Positions 26,416-34,312 are shown, counted from the first letter of the stretch. The stretch is DNA of 36,147 bases from an uncultured Alphaproteobacteria bacterium (GCA_900540425.1 UQFU01000009.1:1-36147), one strand, 5' to 3'. The notes: generated from the sequence alone by a model not told the origin. Translations and numbers: made by a program.

Positions 26416-26694
26416 TTAACCTCTCTTAGCTTTCTTATCTGCGGCATGGCCGTAGAATGTACGGGTCGGAGCAAATTCACCGAACTTGTGGCCGACCATA
26501 TCTTCGGTAACCAAAACAGGGATAAACTTATGGCCGTTGTAAACACCAAATGTCAAACCGACAAACTGCGGCAGCATAGTGGAACGACGGGACCAAATTT
26601 TAATCACTTCGTTGCGGGTTGTTGCTCTAGCTTTTTCAGCTTTCTTGAGAAGATAGCCATCAACAAACGGCCCTTTCCATACGGAACGTGTCAT
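26416..26694 (-). CDS. rpsS: 30S ribosomal protein S19
   Basis: The 92-aa protein has the S19 signature [39 protein letters not shown] and [19 protein letters not shown]. Its length is identical to E. coli S19. S19 lies in the 30S head with S13. Confidence 0.98.
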   Translation of the reverse strand: MTRSVWKGPFVDGYLLKKAEKARATTRNEVIKIWSRRSTMLPQFVGLTFGVYNGHKFIPVLVTEDMVGHKFGEFAPTRTFYGHAADKKAKRG

Positions 26695-26706
26695 TAGCGT
26701 TTCTCC

Positions 26707-27543
26707 CTATTTCTTTTTGTTTTCATGACGGGTTCTCATAATGAACTTATCCGTCTTCTTGTTAGTACGAGTTTTGCCGCCCTTCGTCGGTTTACCCCAA
26801 GGAGTAACCGGATGACGACCGCCGGAAGTGCGTCCTTCACCACCACCCAGCGGATGATCGACAGGGTTCATGGCAACACCGCGGGAAACCGGACGCATAC
26901 CCAGCCAACGAGAACGACCTGCTTTGCCAAGAGATCTGTTCTGATTATCCGGATTGGAAACGGCACCAACGGTAGCCAGGCATTCTTCACGAACGATTCT
27001 CAACTCGCCGGACCCCAGTTTCAACTGAGCATAACCGGCATCCTTACCAACCAGCTGGGCATAGCAGCCGGCAGAACGAACCAATTGTCCGCCTTTGCCT
27101 GCTCTGAGCTCAACATTGTGGATAATCGTGCCGACCGGCATATTCTTCAAAGGCATGGCGTTGCCCGGTTTAATGTCGGCTTTGGCCGAAGAAACCACCT
27201 TGTCGCCGGCCTTCAGTCTCTGCGGAGCCAGAATATAAGCCTTTTCGCCGTCTTCATAGCTGATCAGGGCAATGAAAGCCGAACGGTTAGGATCATATTC
27301 GATTCTCTCGACAGTAGCCTCGCAATCGAATTTATTACGTTTGAAGTCGATAATACGCAGCTTGCGTTTGTGACCGCCGCCGATTCTCCGACTTGTGACA
27401 TGTCCGAAATTGTCGCGGCCGCCGGACTTGGTCAGTCCGATCGTCAGTGACTTTTCCGGAGCCCCTTTGTACAGTTCGCTGCGATCAACGATAACGAGCT
27501 GACGCAACCCAGGGGATGTAGGCTTATAATTTTTTAATGCCAT
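26707..27543 (-). CDS. rplB: 50S ribosomal protein L2
   Basis: The 278-aa protein has the L2 core, including [36 protein letters not shown] (region 148-168) and the conserved [20 protein letters not shown] loop with the histidine near the peptidyl-transferase centre. It lies 12 nt before rpsS and 3 nt after rplW. Confidence 0.98.
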   Translation of the reverse strand: MALKNYKPTSPGLRQLVIVDRSELYKGAPEKSLTIGLTKSGGRDNFGHVTSRRIGGGHKRKLRIIDFKRNKFDCEATVERIEYDPNRSAFIALISYEDGEKAYILAPQRLKAGDKVVSSAKADIKPGNAMPLKNMPVGTIIHNVELRAGKGGQLVRSAGCYAQLVGKDAGYAQLKLGSGELRIVREECLATVGAVSNPDNQNRSLGKAGRSRWLGMRPVSRGVAMNPVDHPLGGGEGRTSGGRHPVTPWGKPTKGGKTRTNKKTDKFIMRTRHENKKK

Positions 27544-27546
27544 GGT

Positions 27547-27867
27547 TTATAATCCTGTTGTAACATCAATATTTTGACCTTCGGCAAGCGTAACAACGGC
27601 TTTTTTATAGTCAGAACGCTGACCGGTATAGCCTCTGAAACGTTTCTGTTTGCCGAGCTGACGAATAGTATTAACTTTGGTAACCGTTACATTGAAGATT
27701 GCTTCAACGGCAGCTTTGACTTCATCTTTGGATGCAGACAGCGGAACCATGAAAGTAACCTTTCCGGCTTCCGAAGAAATCATTGATTTTTCGGTAATAA
27801 CCGGACGAACCAATGTATCGTACATTTTTGCAGTTACGGTGTTGTTTGCGTTTTTAGATTTTATCAT
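27547..27867 (-). CDS. rplW: 50S ribosomal protein L23
   Basis: The 106-aa protein has the L23 core ([50 protein letters not shown]). Its ATG overlaps the rplD stop (ATGA) and GGAGG lies 10 nt upstream, so the longer start is used; Met15 would give a more standard length but has no Shine-Dalgarno. L23 forms the docking site for trigger factor and SRP at the tunnel exit. Confidence 0.97.
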   Translation of the reverse strand: MIKSKNANNTVTAKMYDTLVRPVITEKSMISSEAGKVTFMVPLSASKDEVKAAVEAIFNVTVTKVNTIRQLGKQKRFRGYTGQRSDYKKAVVTLAEGQNIDVTTGL

Positions 27868-28484
27868 TTCAATCTATCCTCCAAGCAAGAAACTGCATCT
27901 TTGGTCAATACCAGTTTGTCTTTTCTCAAGATGTCATAAACATTGGCTCCAATAGTCGGCAAAACATCGACGCCGATAATGTTTCTGGATGCCAGTGCAA
28001 AGTTTACATCAACTTCCTTGCCATCAATAACCAAGCAATTATTCAACCCGCAGGCATTCAATTTGGCTTGCAAATCTTTTGTTTTCGGAGCTGACAATTT
28101 TGCTTCGTCAATAATGACCAGGTTGCCCTCTTTAGCTTTTGCAGAGAGAGCGGTTTTCAGACCAAGCTTTCTGAACTTCTTGGTCAGTTCGTGTGAATGG
28201 TCGCGGACAACCGGACCGAACACAATACCACCTTTTCTAAACTGCGGACCTTTGAAAGAACCCTGACGAGCGCGGCCGCCGCCTTTTTGCTTAAACGGCT
28301 TTGACGGGGTCAGAGAAACTTCCGAACGGCCTTTGGTTTTGTGGTTGCCCGACTGCAGTCTGGCCAGCTGCCATACGACTACGCGGTGCAAAATGTCTGC
28401 ACGGACTTCCAGGCCGAAAATCGACTCCGGCAGCTCAATAGTGCCTACATTCTTATTATCTAAACTTAAGATGTCCTGTTTCAT
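27864..28484 (-). CDS. rplD: 50S ribosomal protein L4
   Basis: The 206-aa protein contains the L4 tunnel loop with [20 protein letters not shown] and [15 protein letters not shown], and ends [17 protein letters not shown]. In enterics L4 also represses the S10 operon through the leader; whether that applies here is unknown, though the rpsJ leader does hold a hairpin. It overlaps rplW by 4 nt. Confidence 0.98.
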   Translation of the reverse strand: MKQDILSLDNKNVGTIELPESIFGLEVRADILHRVVVWQLARLQSGNHKTKGRSEVSLTPSKPFKQKGGGRARQGSFKGPQFRKGGIVFGPVVRDHSHELTKKFRKLGLKTALSAKAKEGNLVIIDEAKLSAPKTKDLQAKLNACGLNNCLVIDGKEVDVNFALASRNIIGVDVLPTIGANVYDILRKDKLVLTKDAVSCLEDRLK

Positions 28485-28504
28485 ATTTTCAATCCTTATT
28501 TAGC

Positions 28505-29230
28505 TTATGCATTCTCAGCCGAAGTTTCTTCAGCTTTAGCTGCAACAGGTTCATCAACTTTTTTCAATCCTGCAGGTGTCGGCAGAGCAACCTTGCTGGG
28601 GATTTTAACGGCATCGGTTACATAAACCCATGCGTTTTCGCCGCCCGGCACGCCGCCTTTGACCATCAACAGACCTTTGGCAGAATCAACGGCAACCACC
28701 TTGAGGTTCTGAACGGTAACCCGCTCGTCGCCCAAATGGCCGGCCATCTTCTTGCCTTTGAATACTTTACCAGGATCTTGTCTTTGTCCTGTAGAACCAT
28801 GGGCACGGTGAGAAATAGACACACCGTGAGAAGCTTCCAAACCGGCAAAATTGTGACGCTTCATAACACCTGCAAAACCCTTACCTTTTGAGGTGCTGCA
28901 AACATCGACAAACTGCCCCGGAACAAAATGTTCTACAGATAATTCGTCACCGACGGAAAGCAGACAGTCCTCAGAAACTCTGAATTCGGCCAGCTTCTTT
29001 TTCGGTTCAACCTTAGCCTTGGCAAAATGCCCTTTCAGAGGTTTGGATACGTTCTTAGCCTTAACGGCGCCTGTACCAAGTTGCACAGCCGTATATCCGT
29101 CTCTGTCCATTGTCCGAACGTCAACGACCTTCAAGTCTTCAACGCTCAAAACCGTAACCGGAACATGGGTTCCGTCGGCTTCGAAAATGCGGGACATTCC
29201 AAGTTTTTTTGCGATTAGACCCGTACGCAT
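28505..29230 (-). CDS. rplC: 50S ribosomal protein L3
   Basis: The 241-aa protein begins at the ATG at 29230 ([16 protein letters not shown]), with AAGGA upstream, rather than 15 codons earlier. L3 motifs are [15 protein letters not shown] and [34 protein letters not shown] (region 126-159). A C-terminal Ala/Glu-rich tail makes it about 30 aa longer than E. coli L3. L3 is an early assembly protein reaching the peptidyl-transferase centre. Confidence 0.98.
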   Translation of the reverse strand: MRTGLIAKKLGMSRIFEADGTHVPVTVLSVEDLKVVDVRTMDRDGYTAVQLGTGAVKAKNVSKPLKGHFAKAKVEPKKKLAEFRVSEDCLLSVGDELSVEHFVPGQFVDVCSTSKGKGFAGVMKRHNFAGLEASHGVSISHRAHGSTGQRQDPGKVFKGKKMAGHLGDERVTVQNLKVVAVDSAKGLLMVKGGVPGGENAWVYVTDAVKIPSKVALPTPAGLKKVDEPVAAKAEETSAENA

Positions 29231-29293
29231 TATTATTTTTTCCTTTTCAATAGGTTGACATCTCCATATACTCAAGACGCCAACATTAAATTA

Positions 29294-29605
29294 TTATAAT
29301 TTGATTTCTACATTAACACCGGCAGCCAGATCCAGCTTCATCAGGGCATCTACGGTTTGCGGTGTCGGATCGACGATGTCGAGAAGTCTTTTGTGAGTAC
29401 GGATCTCGAACTGCTCGCGGGACTTCTTGTCAACGTGCGGAGAACGGTTAACCGTAAACTTCTCAATTCTGGTCGGCAGAGGGATCGGCCCTCTTACATT
29501 TGCCCCGGTTCTCTTGGCCGTATGAACGATTTCTTTGGTAGACTGATCGAGCAAACGGTGGTCAAAAGCCTTAAGGCGAATTCTGATATTTTGTGTTTCC
29601 ATCAT
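29294..29605 (-). CDS. rpsJ: 30S ribosomal protein S10
   Basis: The 103-aa protein has the S10 signature [20 protein letters not shown] and [36 protein letters not shown] (region 37-72). S10 is also the NusE antitermination factor. There are two consecutive ATG codons; the second (29602) is equally possible. It is the first gene of the S10 operon, with a leader of roughly 150 nt. tuf, often directly upstream, is 6.5 kb away. Confidence 0.98.
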   Translation of the reverse strand: MMETQNIRIRLKAFDHRLLDQSTKEIVHTAKRTGANVRGPIPLPTRIEKFTVNRSPHVDKKSREQFEIRTHKRLLDIVDPTPQTVDALMKLDLAAGVNVEIKL

Positions 29606-29628
29606 TTTTGTTTTTTACCTTATAACTA

Positions 29629-29661
29629 GACGGCACGAAATTGGAAGCCAACTCTGCCATC
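29629..29661 (-). promoter_or_regulatory. leader hairpin just upstream of rpsJ
   Basis: On the minus strand, GATGGCA pairs with TGCCGTC over 7 bp (one G-U) and an inner TTGG pairs with CCAA. It ends 24 nt before the rpsJ ATG. It is a candidate site for S10 operon autoregulation by analogy with other bacteria; the sequence does not match the enteric L4 target. Confidence 0.45.
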
Positions 29662-29760
29662 TACACTGTTTAGATTGCGCAAACCTTTGGTCTGCCTTAT
29701 GTTTTATATCTTCACTATTCACAGATTCCACCCTGTAAACAGTTATTGTGAGGCACTTGT

Positions 29761-29788
29761 AACATAGACAAATCAATATTGCAAGCAA
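29761..29788 (-). promoter_or_regulatory. probable S10 operon promoter
   Basis: TTGCTT (29783-29788), a 16-nt spacer and TATGTT (29761-29766) are read on the minus strand. Transcription would start near 29754 and give a leader of about 150 nt. The alternative pair TTGCAA / TACAAG overlaps it. Confidence 0.5.
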
Positions 29789-29822
29789 AAAAATCAACTT
29801 TTTTCATTTTTTATACAACGGC

Positions 29823-29943
29823 GAATCCCCGACTCAGACTCTTTTTGAGTCAGATTGACAAATCGCCGGACTCAGAGTCTAAAAACGCCTGTCCGAAATA
29901 AAATCCGGCACCGTTTTGCAGATTTTGACAAAACAGACGATTC
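29823..29943. promoter_or_regulatory. cluster of seven GANTC (CcrM-type) sites upstream of the S10 operon
   Basis: GANTC occurs at 29823, 29831, 29837, 29847, 29869, 29875 and 29939; six fall within 57 bp. GANTC is the recognition sequence of the alphaproteobacterial cell-cycle methyltransferase CcrM. The GACTC/GAGTC copies also form inverted repeats (GACTC-aaaaa-GAGTC inside CGGCGA / TCGCCG on the minus strand), so RNA structure or termination after nadE is an alternative reading. Confidence 0.5.
29904..29920. repeat. 17-bp direct repeat, copy 1
   Basis: TCCGGCaCCGTTTTGCA is matched at 16 of 17 positions by copy 2 at 29960-29976. Both lie in the spacer between nadE and the S10 promoter. Confidence 0.6.
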
Positions 29944-29959
29944 AAAGAGCCGTATATCC

Positions 29960-29976
29960 TCCGGCCCCGTTTTGCA
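29960..29976. repeat. 17-bp direct repeat, copy 2
   Basis: TCCGGCcCCGTTTTGCA is the second copy, 56 bp from the first and 14 bp from the nadE stop. The function is unknown; the copies could be protein-binding sites or part of a transcription-termination region. Confidence 0.6.
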
Positions 29977-29989
29977 TGGCATTGCTGTT

Positions 29990-30769
29990 TTACAGTTTCA
30001 AAACCGGCGGCATCTGCTCCCGCTTAAAAGCCGTCCGTTCATAACTGCGGACAACCCAATCGACAGTCTGGGAACTAAATCCCTGCGCTTTAATTTCGGC
30101 AGCCGTCTTTCCTCCATCCAAATACAGCCCCAAAATCTCGTCCAAGACGGCATAGGGCGGCAGACTGTCTTCGTCCTTTTGGCCGCTGCTGAGCTCGGCA
30201 GACGGCGCCCGGTTGATAACCGCTTCCGGAATGACGTATCCTTGCCGGTTTCGCCACCGTGCCAATTCAAAAATCTGCGTCTTGAACAAATCACCGATCG
30301 GCATCAGGCCGCCGCAGGTATCGCCATAAAGCGTACAATATCCCGTTGCTGCTTCCGACCTGTTGCCGCAGGCCAAAACCAAATAGCCGAACTGGTTGGA
30401 AAAAGCCATCAGGATTTTTCCCCGCTCTCTGGCCTGCAAATTTTCAACCACCACCTTTTTCGGTTCAGTCCCCAAGGCGGCGGTCAAAAATTTCTGCTGG
30501 CTGTCAACAAGCGGCTGAATATCCAGTACCCGATAATTAAATTTGTTCATCTCCGCCAGCTCCCGCGCAATCTCCAAACTCAAAGCCGAAGTATAGCCCG
30601 TCTTCATCATCAGGCAGTAAACGTGTTCCGCCCCCAAAGCCTCGGCCGCCAAAACGCTGACTACTGCTGAATCCAGTCCGCCCGACAGCCCGAGAATAAC
30701 ATCGCTAAAACCGTTCTCACGGCAATAAAAACGCAGCCCTTTTTTCAGATTGCCCCATATTTTTTCCAT
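29990..30769 (-). CDS. nadE: NAD+ synthetase, single-domain (ammonia-type) form
   Basis: The 259-aa enzyme amidates nicotinate adenine dinucleotide to NAD+ using ATP. The PP-loop motif SGGLDS is at residues 29-34; GNRSEAATGYCTLYGDTCGG (region 152-171) and SAELSSGQKDEDSLPPY are conserved synthetase segments. There is no N-terminal nitrilase domain, so ammonia rather than glutamine is the likely nitrogen source. The ATG at 30769 has AGGGAGG 5 nt upstream; the in-frame GTG six codons earlier is discounted. It is the last gene of the NAD salvage operon, immediately after pncB. Confidence 0.95.
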   Translation of the reverse strand: MEKIWGNLKKGLRFYCRENGFSDVILGLSGGLDSAVVSVLAAEALGAEHVYCLMMKTGYTSALSLEIARELAEMNKFNYRVLDIQPLVDSQQKFLTAALGTEPKKVVVENLQARERGKILMAFSNQFGYLVLACGNRSEAATGYCTLYGDTCGGLMPIGDLFKTQIFELARWRNRQGYVIPEAVINRAPSAELSSGQKDEDSLPPYAVLDEILGLYLDGGKTAAEIKAQGFSSQTVDWVVRSYERTAFKREQMPPVLKL

Positions 30770-30783
30770 TTTTACCTCCCTGT

Positions 30784-32250
30784 TCACTTTTGAAATTGGC
30801 GGATAAGTTCCTGTTGCCGCAGTTCAATCTGCGCCTCCTGCCCCACACCGTAGACATGCGGATTTTTCAGCCGCTTATATTCGGTCCCCAGCATGCTTAG
30901 TCCCGAAGCCGCCGTCTGCCGGAGTTTTTCTATTCCGTAATTCATGTCCTCGGCAATAACCTTACCGTTTTTAACCATATCTTTCAAGAGCGGATAAACT
31001 TCCGTCCCCGCAGCAAATTTCTTCACCTGGCGTTCCGGGCTGTTCAGCCGGTATGACACCAGCTCGCGGTCGGTTTTTCCGTAGCGGACACAGTCGTCAT
31101 CTTGACGGACAATAATATCCCCGGCGCATTCCCCTTCCTGAATCGCTCTTAAGACGTTAGTTTTTCCCGGAATTGTAGTTTTCCCGGCGGCAATTTTCAT
31201 TTTATCATGCCCCAAGTATTCTTTGTTCTTATATACGCCGCCCAAAGCCTCAAAATCATCGGCCGTCACAATCTTGGTGCCGGCGGCAAAAATATCAAAC
31301 GGTGCCTTTTGAACCGAAACCAGGTTTTCAATCACAAACTCGTCCAAATCATTGGACGCCACCAGCAATGTCTGCCGATGTCCGGACTGGTCAAGAAGCT
31401 TCCGCGCTTCTCTGCTCCAATAGGCCAAATCCCCGGAATCGATACGAATGCCGAGCAACGGTACGCCGGTTTCATTACTGGCGCGAATGGCATTTTTAAT
31501 ACCCTGCCGGGTATCATAAGTGTCAACCAGCAAAATCCCATCATGCGGATAACACTTCAAATAGGCCTTAAAAGCGTCTAGCTCATTCTCAAAAGATAAA
31601 ATCCACGAATGCGCCATCGTTCCCGATCCCTGTAATTTCATCTTTCCGGCCGCATAAGCATTCGAGGTTTGCACGCAGCCGCCGATCAAAGCTGCCCGGG
31701 TGCTGGTCAAACCTCCCAGTTCCAAAGACCGCCGCAGCCCGAATTCTAAAACCGGACGCATACGCCCGTCTGACCTCGCAGCCTGAACGGCCCGTGCCGC
31801 TTTGGTCGCTATCGGGAACTGGGCATTTATCACATTCAAATAAGCGGCCTCGACCATCTCAACCTGCCAGCAGGGGCCCGAAACGCTCAGCAGCGGTTCG
31901 CCGGCAAAAACCGGCTCGCCTTCAGAAACGGCTTTAACATCTACGCTCAGTTTTTGCCCACGTACAAATGAAAGAAACGCATCGCTGAACAACGGCCCTC
32001 CGGCCCGGTTTTTGCAACTCCGCAAATATTCCGTGTTTTCATCGCTGACGTGCCAATTGTCAACCCATTCCAAAAATTCTCCCAGACCTGACGTCAAAAC
32101 GTAACCGCAGTTGCGGGGCATTCGCCGGAAAAAAGCCTCCGAAGTTTTATGTTCCATGTGCTTTCCGCAGGAAAACCAAGCGCCGGCCATCGTAAAATGG
32201 TATTGGTCGCACCAAGCGGCTGTTCCGCTTTTTGTCAACTCCCTGCTCAT
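30784..32250 (-). CDS. pncB: nicotinate phosphoribosyltransferase
   Basis: The 488-aa enzyme converts nicotinate and PRPP to nicotinate mononucleotide. Seen motifs: DQYHFTMA (15-22), the active-site His214 in GTMAHSW, DTYDTRQGIKNAI (243-255) and IRIDSGDLA (268-276), which line the phosphoribosyl site. Length and motifs fit the longer bacterial PncB type rather than NAMPT/NadV. AAAGGAG lies 7 nt before the ATG. It starts 1 nt after the pncA stop, so the two are coupled. Confidence 0.95.
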   Translation of the reverse strand: MSRELTKSGTAAWCDQYHFTMAGAWFSCGKHMEHKTSEAFFRRMPRNCGYVLTSGLGEFLEWVDNWHVSDENTEYLRSCKNRAGGPLFSDAFLSFVRGQKLSVDVKAVSEGEPVFAGEPLLSVSGPCWQVEMVEAAYLNVINAQFPIATKAARAVQAARSDGRMRPVLEFGLRRSLELGGLTSTRAALIGGCVQTSNAYAAGKMKLQGSGTMAHSWILSFENELDAFKAYLKCYPHDGILLVDTYDTRQGIKNAIRASNETGVPLLGIRIDSGDLAYWSREARKLLDQSGHRQTLLVASNDLDEFVIENLVSVQKAPFDIFAAGTKIVTADDFEALGGVYKNKEYLGHDKMKIAAGKTTIPGKTNVLRAIQEGECAGDIIVRQDDDCVRYGKTDRELVSYRLNSPERQVKKFAAGTEVYPLLKDMVKNGKVIAEDMNYGIEKLRQTAASGLSMLGTEYKRLKNPHVYGVGQEAQIELRQQELIRQFQK

Positions 32251-32251
32251 C

Positions 32252-32875
32252 TCAAATCTCCTTTCCGCGCTTAGCCAAATTAAACTGTTGCTTCTTTTCG
32301 TTCAGTATCATTTTGAAAAACTGCGCCGAATTCATCATGCGCAGTTGCCCGCCGGTCAAAAATTCCGCATATTGCGGCTCCGCAATAATCTCCGGCAACT
32401 GTTGCCGGACGCCTTTGCACAAATCTTCCAGCAGCGTGACCTTAGTCCCGCGGTTTAAAAAACCGTCCATGGCTTCCCGGACGCAAACGTCGCTGAGCAG
32501 GCCGCAAAGATAAATGTCCTTATCTCGCCAGTCCTGTCGCAAAAGCGTATAATTGTTTTCTTCATTCCAAATATTTGTTGTGGATTTATAAAGATTGGTC
32601 AGCGGAATATTATCCTTGAACTCGGCGGCTTTATGCCAGCCCCAGGTATAATATGCCGCATGCAGCGGATAGTCTGCTGCTTCTGCAGTCGCCGCATAAG
32701 TTTCCTCAAAATGAGTGTCGGCAATGTCAATAACTTCCGCAAACATTCCCCGCTGCAGCGAATTGCAGAAACGTTGATGGCGATTGATTAACGCCACATC
32801 ATTAATTGTCAGTTTTCCGTCCGGGTCAACAAAATCGTTTTGAAAATCGACCCGCACCAAAATACGTTTTTTCAT
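32252..32875 (-). CDS. pncA: nicotinamidase, isochorismatase-like hydrolase fold
   Basis: The 207-aa protein has the cysteine-hydrolase triad of the family: Asp10 in VRVDFQNDFVD, Lys97 in NLYKSTT and Cys131 in GLLSDVCV. DTHFEETY (53-60) supplies probable metal or substrate residues. It would deamidate nicotinamide to nicotinate, the substrate of the next gene's product. Because the isochorismatase superfamily is broad, the assignment rests partly on its place between NAD genes. AGGGAG lies 6 nt before the ATG, and a 7-bp hairpin (GGCTTAT / ATAAGCC) sits just upstream of that site. Confidence 0.88.
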   Translation of the reverse strand: MKKRILVRVDFQNDFVDPDGKLTINDVALINRHQRFCNSLQRGMFAEVIDIADTHFEETYAATAEAADYPLHAAYYTWGWHKAAEFKDNIPLTNLYKSTTNIWNEENNYTLLRQDWRDKDIYLCGLLSDVCVREAMDGFLNRGTKVTLLEDLCKGVRQQLPEIIAEPQYAEFLTGGQLRMMNSAQFFKMILNEKKQQFNLAKRGKEI

Positions 32876-32888
32876 ATTTTTCTCCCTA

Positions 32889-32929
32889 GGCTTATCAGGT
32901 TATGTCAATGCCCCTTCCCCATAAGCCCT
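32889..32929 (-). promoter_or_regulatory. conserved segment upstream of pncA, shared with the nadM leader
   Basis: On the minus strand it reads AGGGCTTAT..., a G-rich stretch, then TTGACATAACC. The same order (AGGGCTTAT, G-rich, GAGACA-AACC, GCC) occurs in the nadM leader at 33579-33613. Here GGCTTAT can also pair with ATAAGCC just before the pncA Shine-Dalgarno. Confidence 0.45.
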
Positions 32930-32964
32930 GCGGAGAACCGGAGCACACCAAACACTAATTATAA

Positions 32965-33507
32965 CTAAATAATCGCTTTTTTTCTGTAAAAATGCTCTTC
33001 AATCAAATTATAATTTTCCGGATGAATAAAATCCTGCCAGCGTGCATCGCCGAACTTAATCATGTCCCGAACCATTGTCCCGGTCACAAAAGGAAAACTC
33101 CGATCAGTGCGGTCAACATATTCAATATTCCGAAAAGCGGATTTGAACCAATGGGCATCATAGCTGCTGCCGGCATAATAAACATCGGGCCGCCCCAATT
33201 GCGGCAGGCTTTCGTTCATAAAATCAAGTACATATTCGGCCCACTCCGCCGGATTATTAATATCAAACAGGCCGATAACCTTCAACCGTTCATATTCCGG
33301 ACGGTGGCGATAAACATTTTGAATCATTTTTTTGCGGGTCGTATAATTCAGAGGATTGCGCTCGGTTCCCTGTTCTTGAATTGAACCGAGAATAATCGTA
33401 ACCTTTTCGCATTCACGGAGCATCCGGTCAATTAACCGGGCATGCCCGATATGAAAAGGCTGCGCCCGCATAATGCTCAAACCGTGTTGGTATTTGTATT
33501 CAGACAT
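32965..33507 (-). CDS. nicotinamide/nicotinate mononucleotide adenylyltransferase, NadM-like
   Basis: The 180-aa nucleotidyltransferase has the HxGH motif in RAQPFHIGHARL (14-25) and the second nucleotide motif TGTMVRDM (142-149), like the archaeal/NadM type of NMN adenylyltransferase rather than NadD. It would join NMN or NaMN with ATP to give the dinucleotide used by NadE. AAAGGAG lies 7 nt before the ATG but is buried in a predicted hairpin. It is the first gene of the NAD operon, downstream of a good promoter and a leader of about 120 nt. Confidence 0.9.
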   Translation of the reverse strand: MSEYKYQHGLSIMRAQPFHIGHARLIDRMLRECEKVTIILGSIQEQGTERNPLNYTTRKKMIQNVYRHRPEYERLKVIGLFDINNPAEWAEYVLDFMNESLPQLGRPDVYYAGSSYDAHWFKSAFRNIEYVDRTDRSFPFVTGTMVRDMIKFGDARWQDFIHPENYNLIEEHFYRKKAII

Positions 33508-33514
33508 AAAAAAA

Positions 33515-33621
33515 CTCCTTTCAGATAAGGAGCCGGATTCAGAAACACATCTTCAAAAAAAACATCTTCTTTCAACCTGGCTCGGTTTGTCTCATTCCCC
33601 GCCTATAAGCCCTTCAGACGG
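33515..33621 (-). promoter_or_regulatory. structured leader of the NAD operon with a Shine-Dalgarno-masking hairpin
   Basis: In the minus-strand RNA: a stem CCGTCT / AGGCGG (33621-33599), a small hairpin AACC-GAGCCA-GGTT (33587-33574), and finally CTCCTT (33532-33527) paired to AAGGAG (33520-33515), which is the Shine-Dalgarno of the first gene; seven U precede the AUG. The GAGCC loop of the small hairpin is complementary to GGCTC (33534-33530), which overlaps the masking arm, so two exclusive foldings are possible. This is riboswitch-like logic; no known aptamer was recognised. Confidence 0.5.
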
Positions 33622-33634
33622 CCGGAACAGTTAT

Positions 33635-33663
33635 TATTTAACCGAAATATCGTCCGGCGTCAA
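33635..33663 (-). promoter_or_regulatory. promoter of the NAD salvage operon
   Basis: TTGACG (33658-33663), a 17-nt spacer and TAAATA (33635-33640) are read on the minus strand. Transcription would start near 33628, giving a leader of about 120 nt. It is back-to-back with the promoter of the exported-protein genes. Confidence 0.7.
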
Positions 33664-33680
33664 GAGAATAAAAAATAATC

Positions 33681-33709
33681 TTGTCTTTCCGTTAAGAAAA
33701 ATTTATATT
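33681..33709 (+). promoter_or_regulatory. promoter of the exported-protein gene pair
   Basis: TTGTCT (33681-33686), a 17-nt spacer and TATATT (33704-33709) stand about 31 nt upstream of the ATG at 33741. Confidence 0.65.
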
Positions 33710-33740
33710 GAAAAGGTCTGAAATTAACACGGAGTTTAAA

Positions 33741-34286
33741 ATGATACGCAGTTTTACTTTTACACTCTTCTCCGCTTTTTTACTCTACTGCGGACAACCC
33801 CGGGCTCAATACGTCGTTCTTGAAGAAGAAGAACAAAAAGCCCTGGCCGAAGCCCGGGCACAAGCTATTGAAGAAGCCAAAGCCGCCCGACCTTACGACG
33901 GCTATGTCGAACCCACCACCCAGCGTCAGGTCTATTCTGAGGACTATAGCCCCGAACAGCGCAGCCAGGAATGGGCAGAACAGGAACGACTCCTTGCCGA
34001 AGAAAGAGCCCGCCTTGAAGCTGAAGCAGCCGCTCAAGCCGAAGCGGAGGCAGCTCTGACCGAAGAGGCGACAAATACCGAAGCATCGGCAGCCGGCGAT
34101 AGCCAGGAACAAACGGCAGAAGAAAACAGCGCCGAAGATACTGATGGCAATGCCGAAGAAGATCAGGAAAACTCCTCGGAAAACAGTATCAAACCGCTGT
34201 ACGACGAAGGAACTCCGGTCCGCAAAACCATTGCCCAGCGCCGTGCCGAACGCCGTGCTGCCAAAAAAGACCGCGTTTTCAGATAA
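33741..34286 (+). CDS. exported acidic protein of unknown function (181 aa)
   Basis: The ATG at 33741 follows CGGAG and starts a clear signal peptide (MIRSFTFTLFSAFLLYCG..., likely cleavage after PRAQ, about residue 23). The mature part is low-complexity: helical Glu/Ala/Gln repeats in the middle, an acidic Glu/Asp/Asn/Ser tract, then a basic end (QRRAERRAAKKDRVFR). Such charge-segregated proteins are often flexible periplasmic linkers. No family is recognised. The next gene, 26 nt on, also encodes an exported helical protein. Confidence 0.75.
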   Translation: MIRSFTFTLFSAFLLYCGQPRAQYVVLEEEEQKALAEARAQAIEEAKAARPYDGYVEPTTQRQVYSEDYSPEQRSQEWAEQERLLAEERARLEAEAAAQAEAEAALTEEATNTEASAAGDSQEQTAEENSAEDTDGNAEEDQENSSENSIKPLYDEGTPVRKTIAQRRAERRAAKKDRVFR

Positions 34287-34312
34287 CTTTAACGACTTTA
34301 CAGGAGATAAAC

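Noticed and set aside
29615..29722. 35-codon GTG-initiated leader frame before rpsJ (with a longer 60-codon version to 29797)
   Set aside because: Only a weak GGGTGG precedes the GTG, the composition is not coding-like, and the longer version would begin upstream of the predicted transcription start. The hairpin in the leader is the better explanation.
32905..32910. TTGACA on the minus strand upstream of pncA as a -35 box
   Set aside because: The position 17 nt downstream is GGAGAA, the ribosome-binding site, not a -10 box. The hexamer belongs to the segment shared with the nadM leader.
33511..33533. Simple intrinsic terminator at the start of the NAD operon
   Set aside because: The hairpin plus U7 looks like a terminator, but its 3' arm is the Shine-Dalgarno of the first gene, so I list it as a leader control element rather than a plain terminator.
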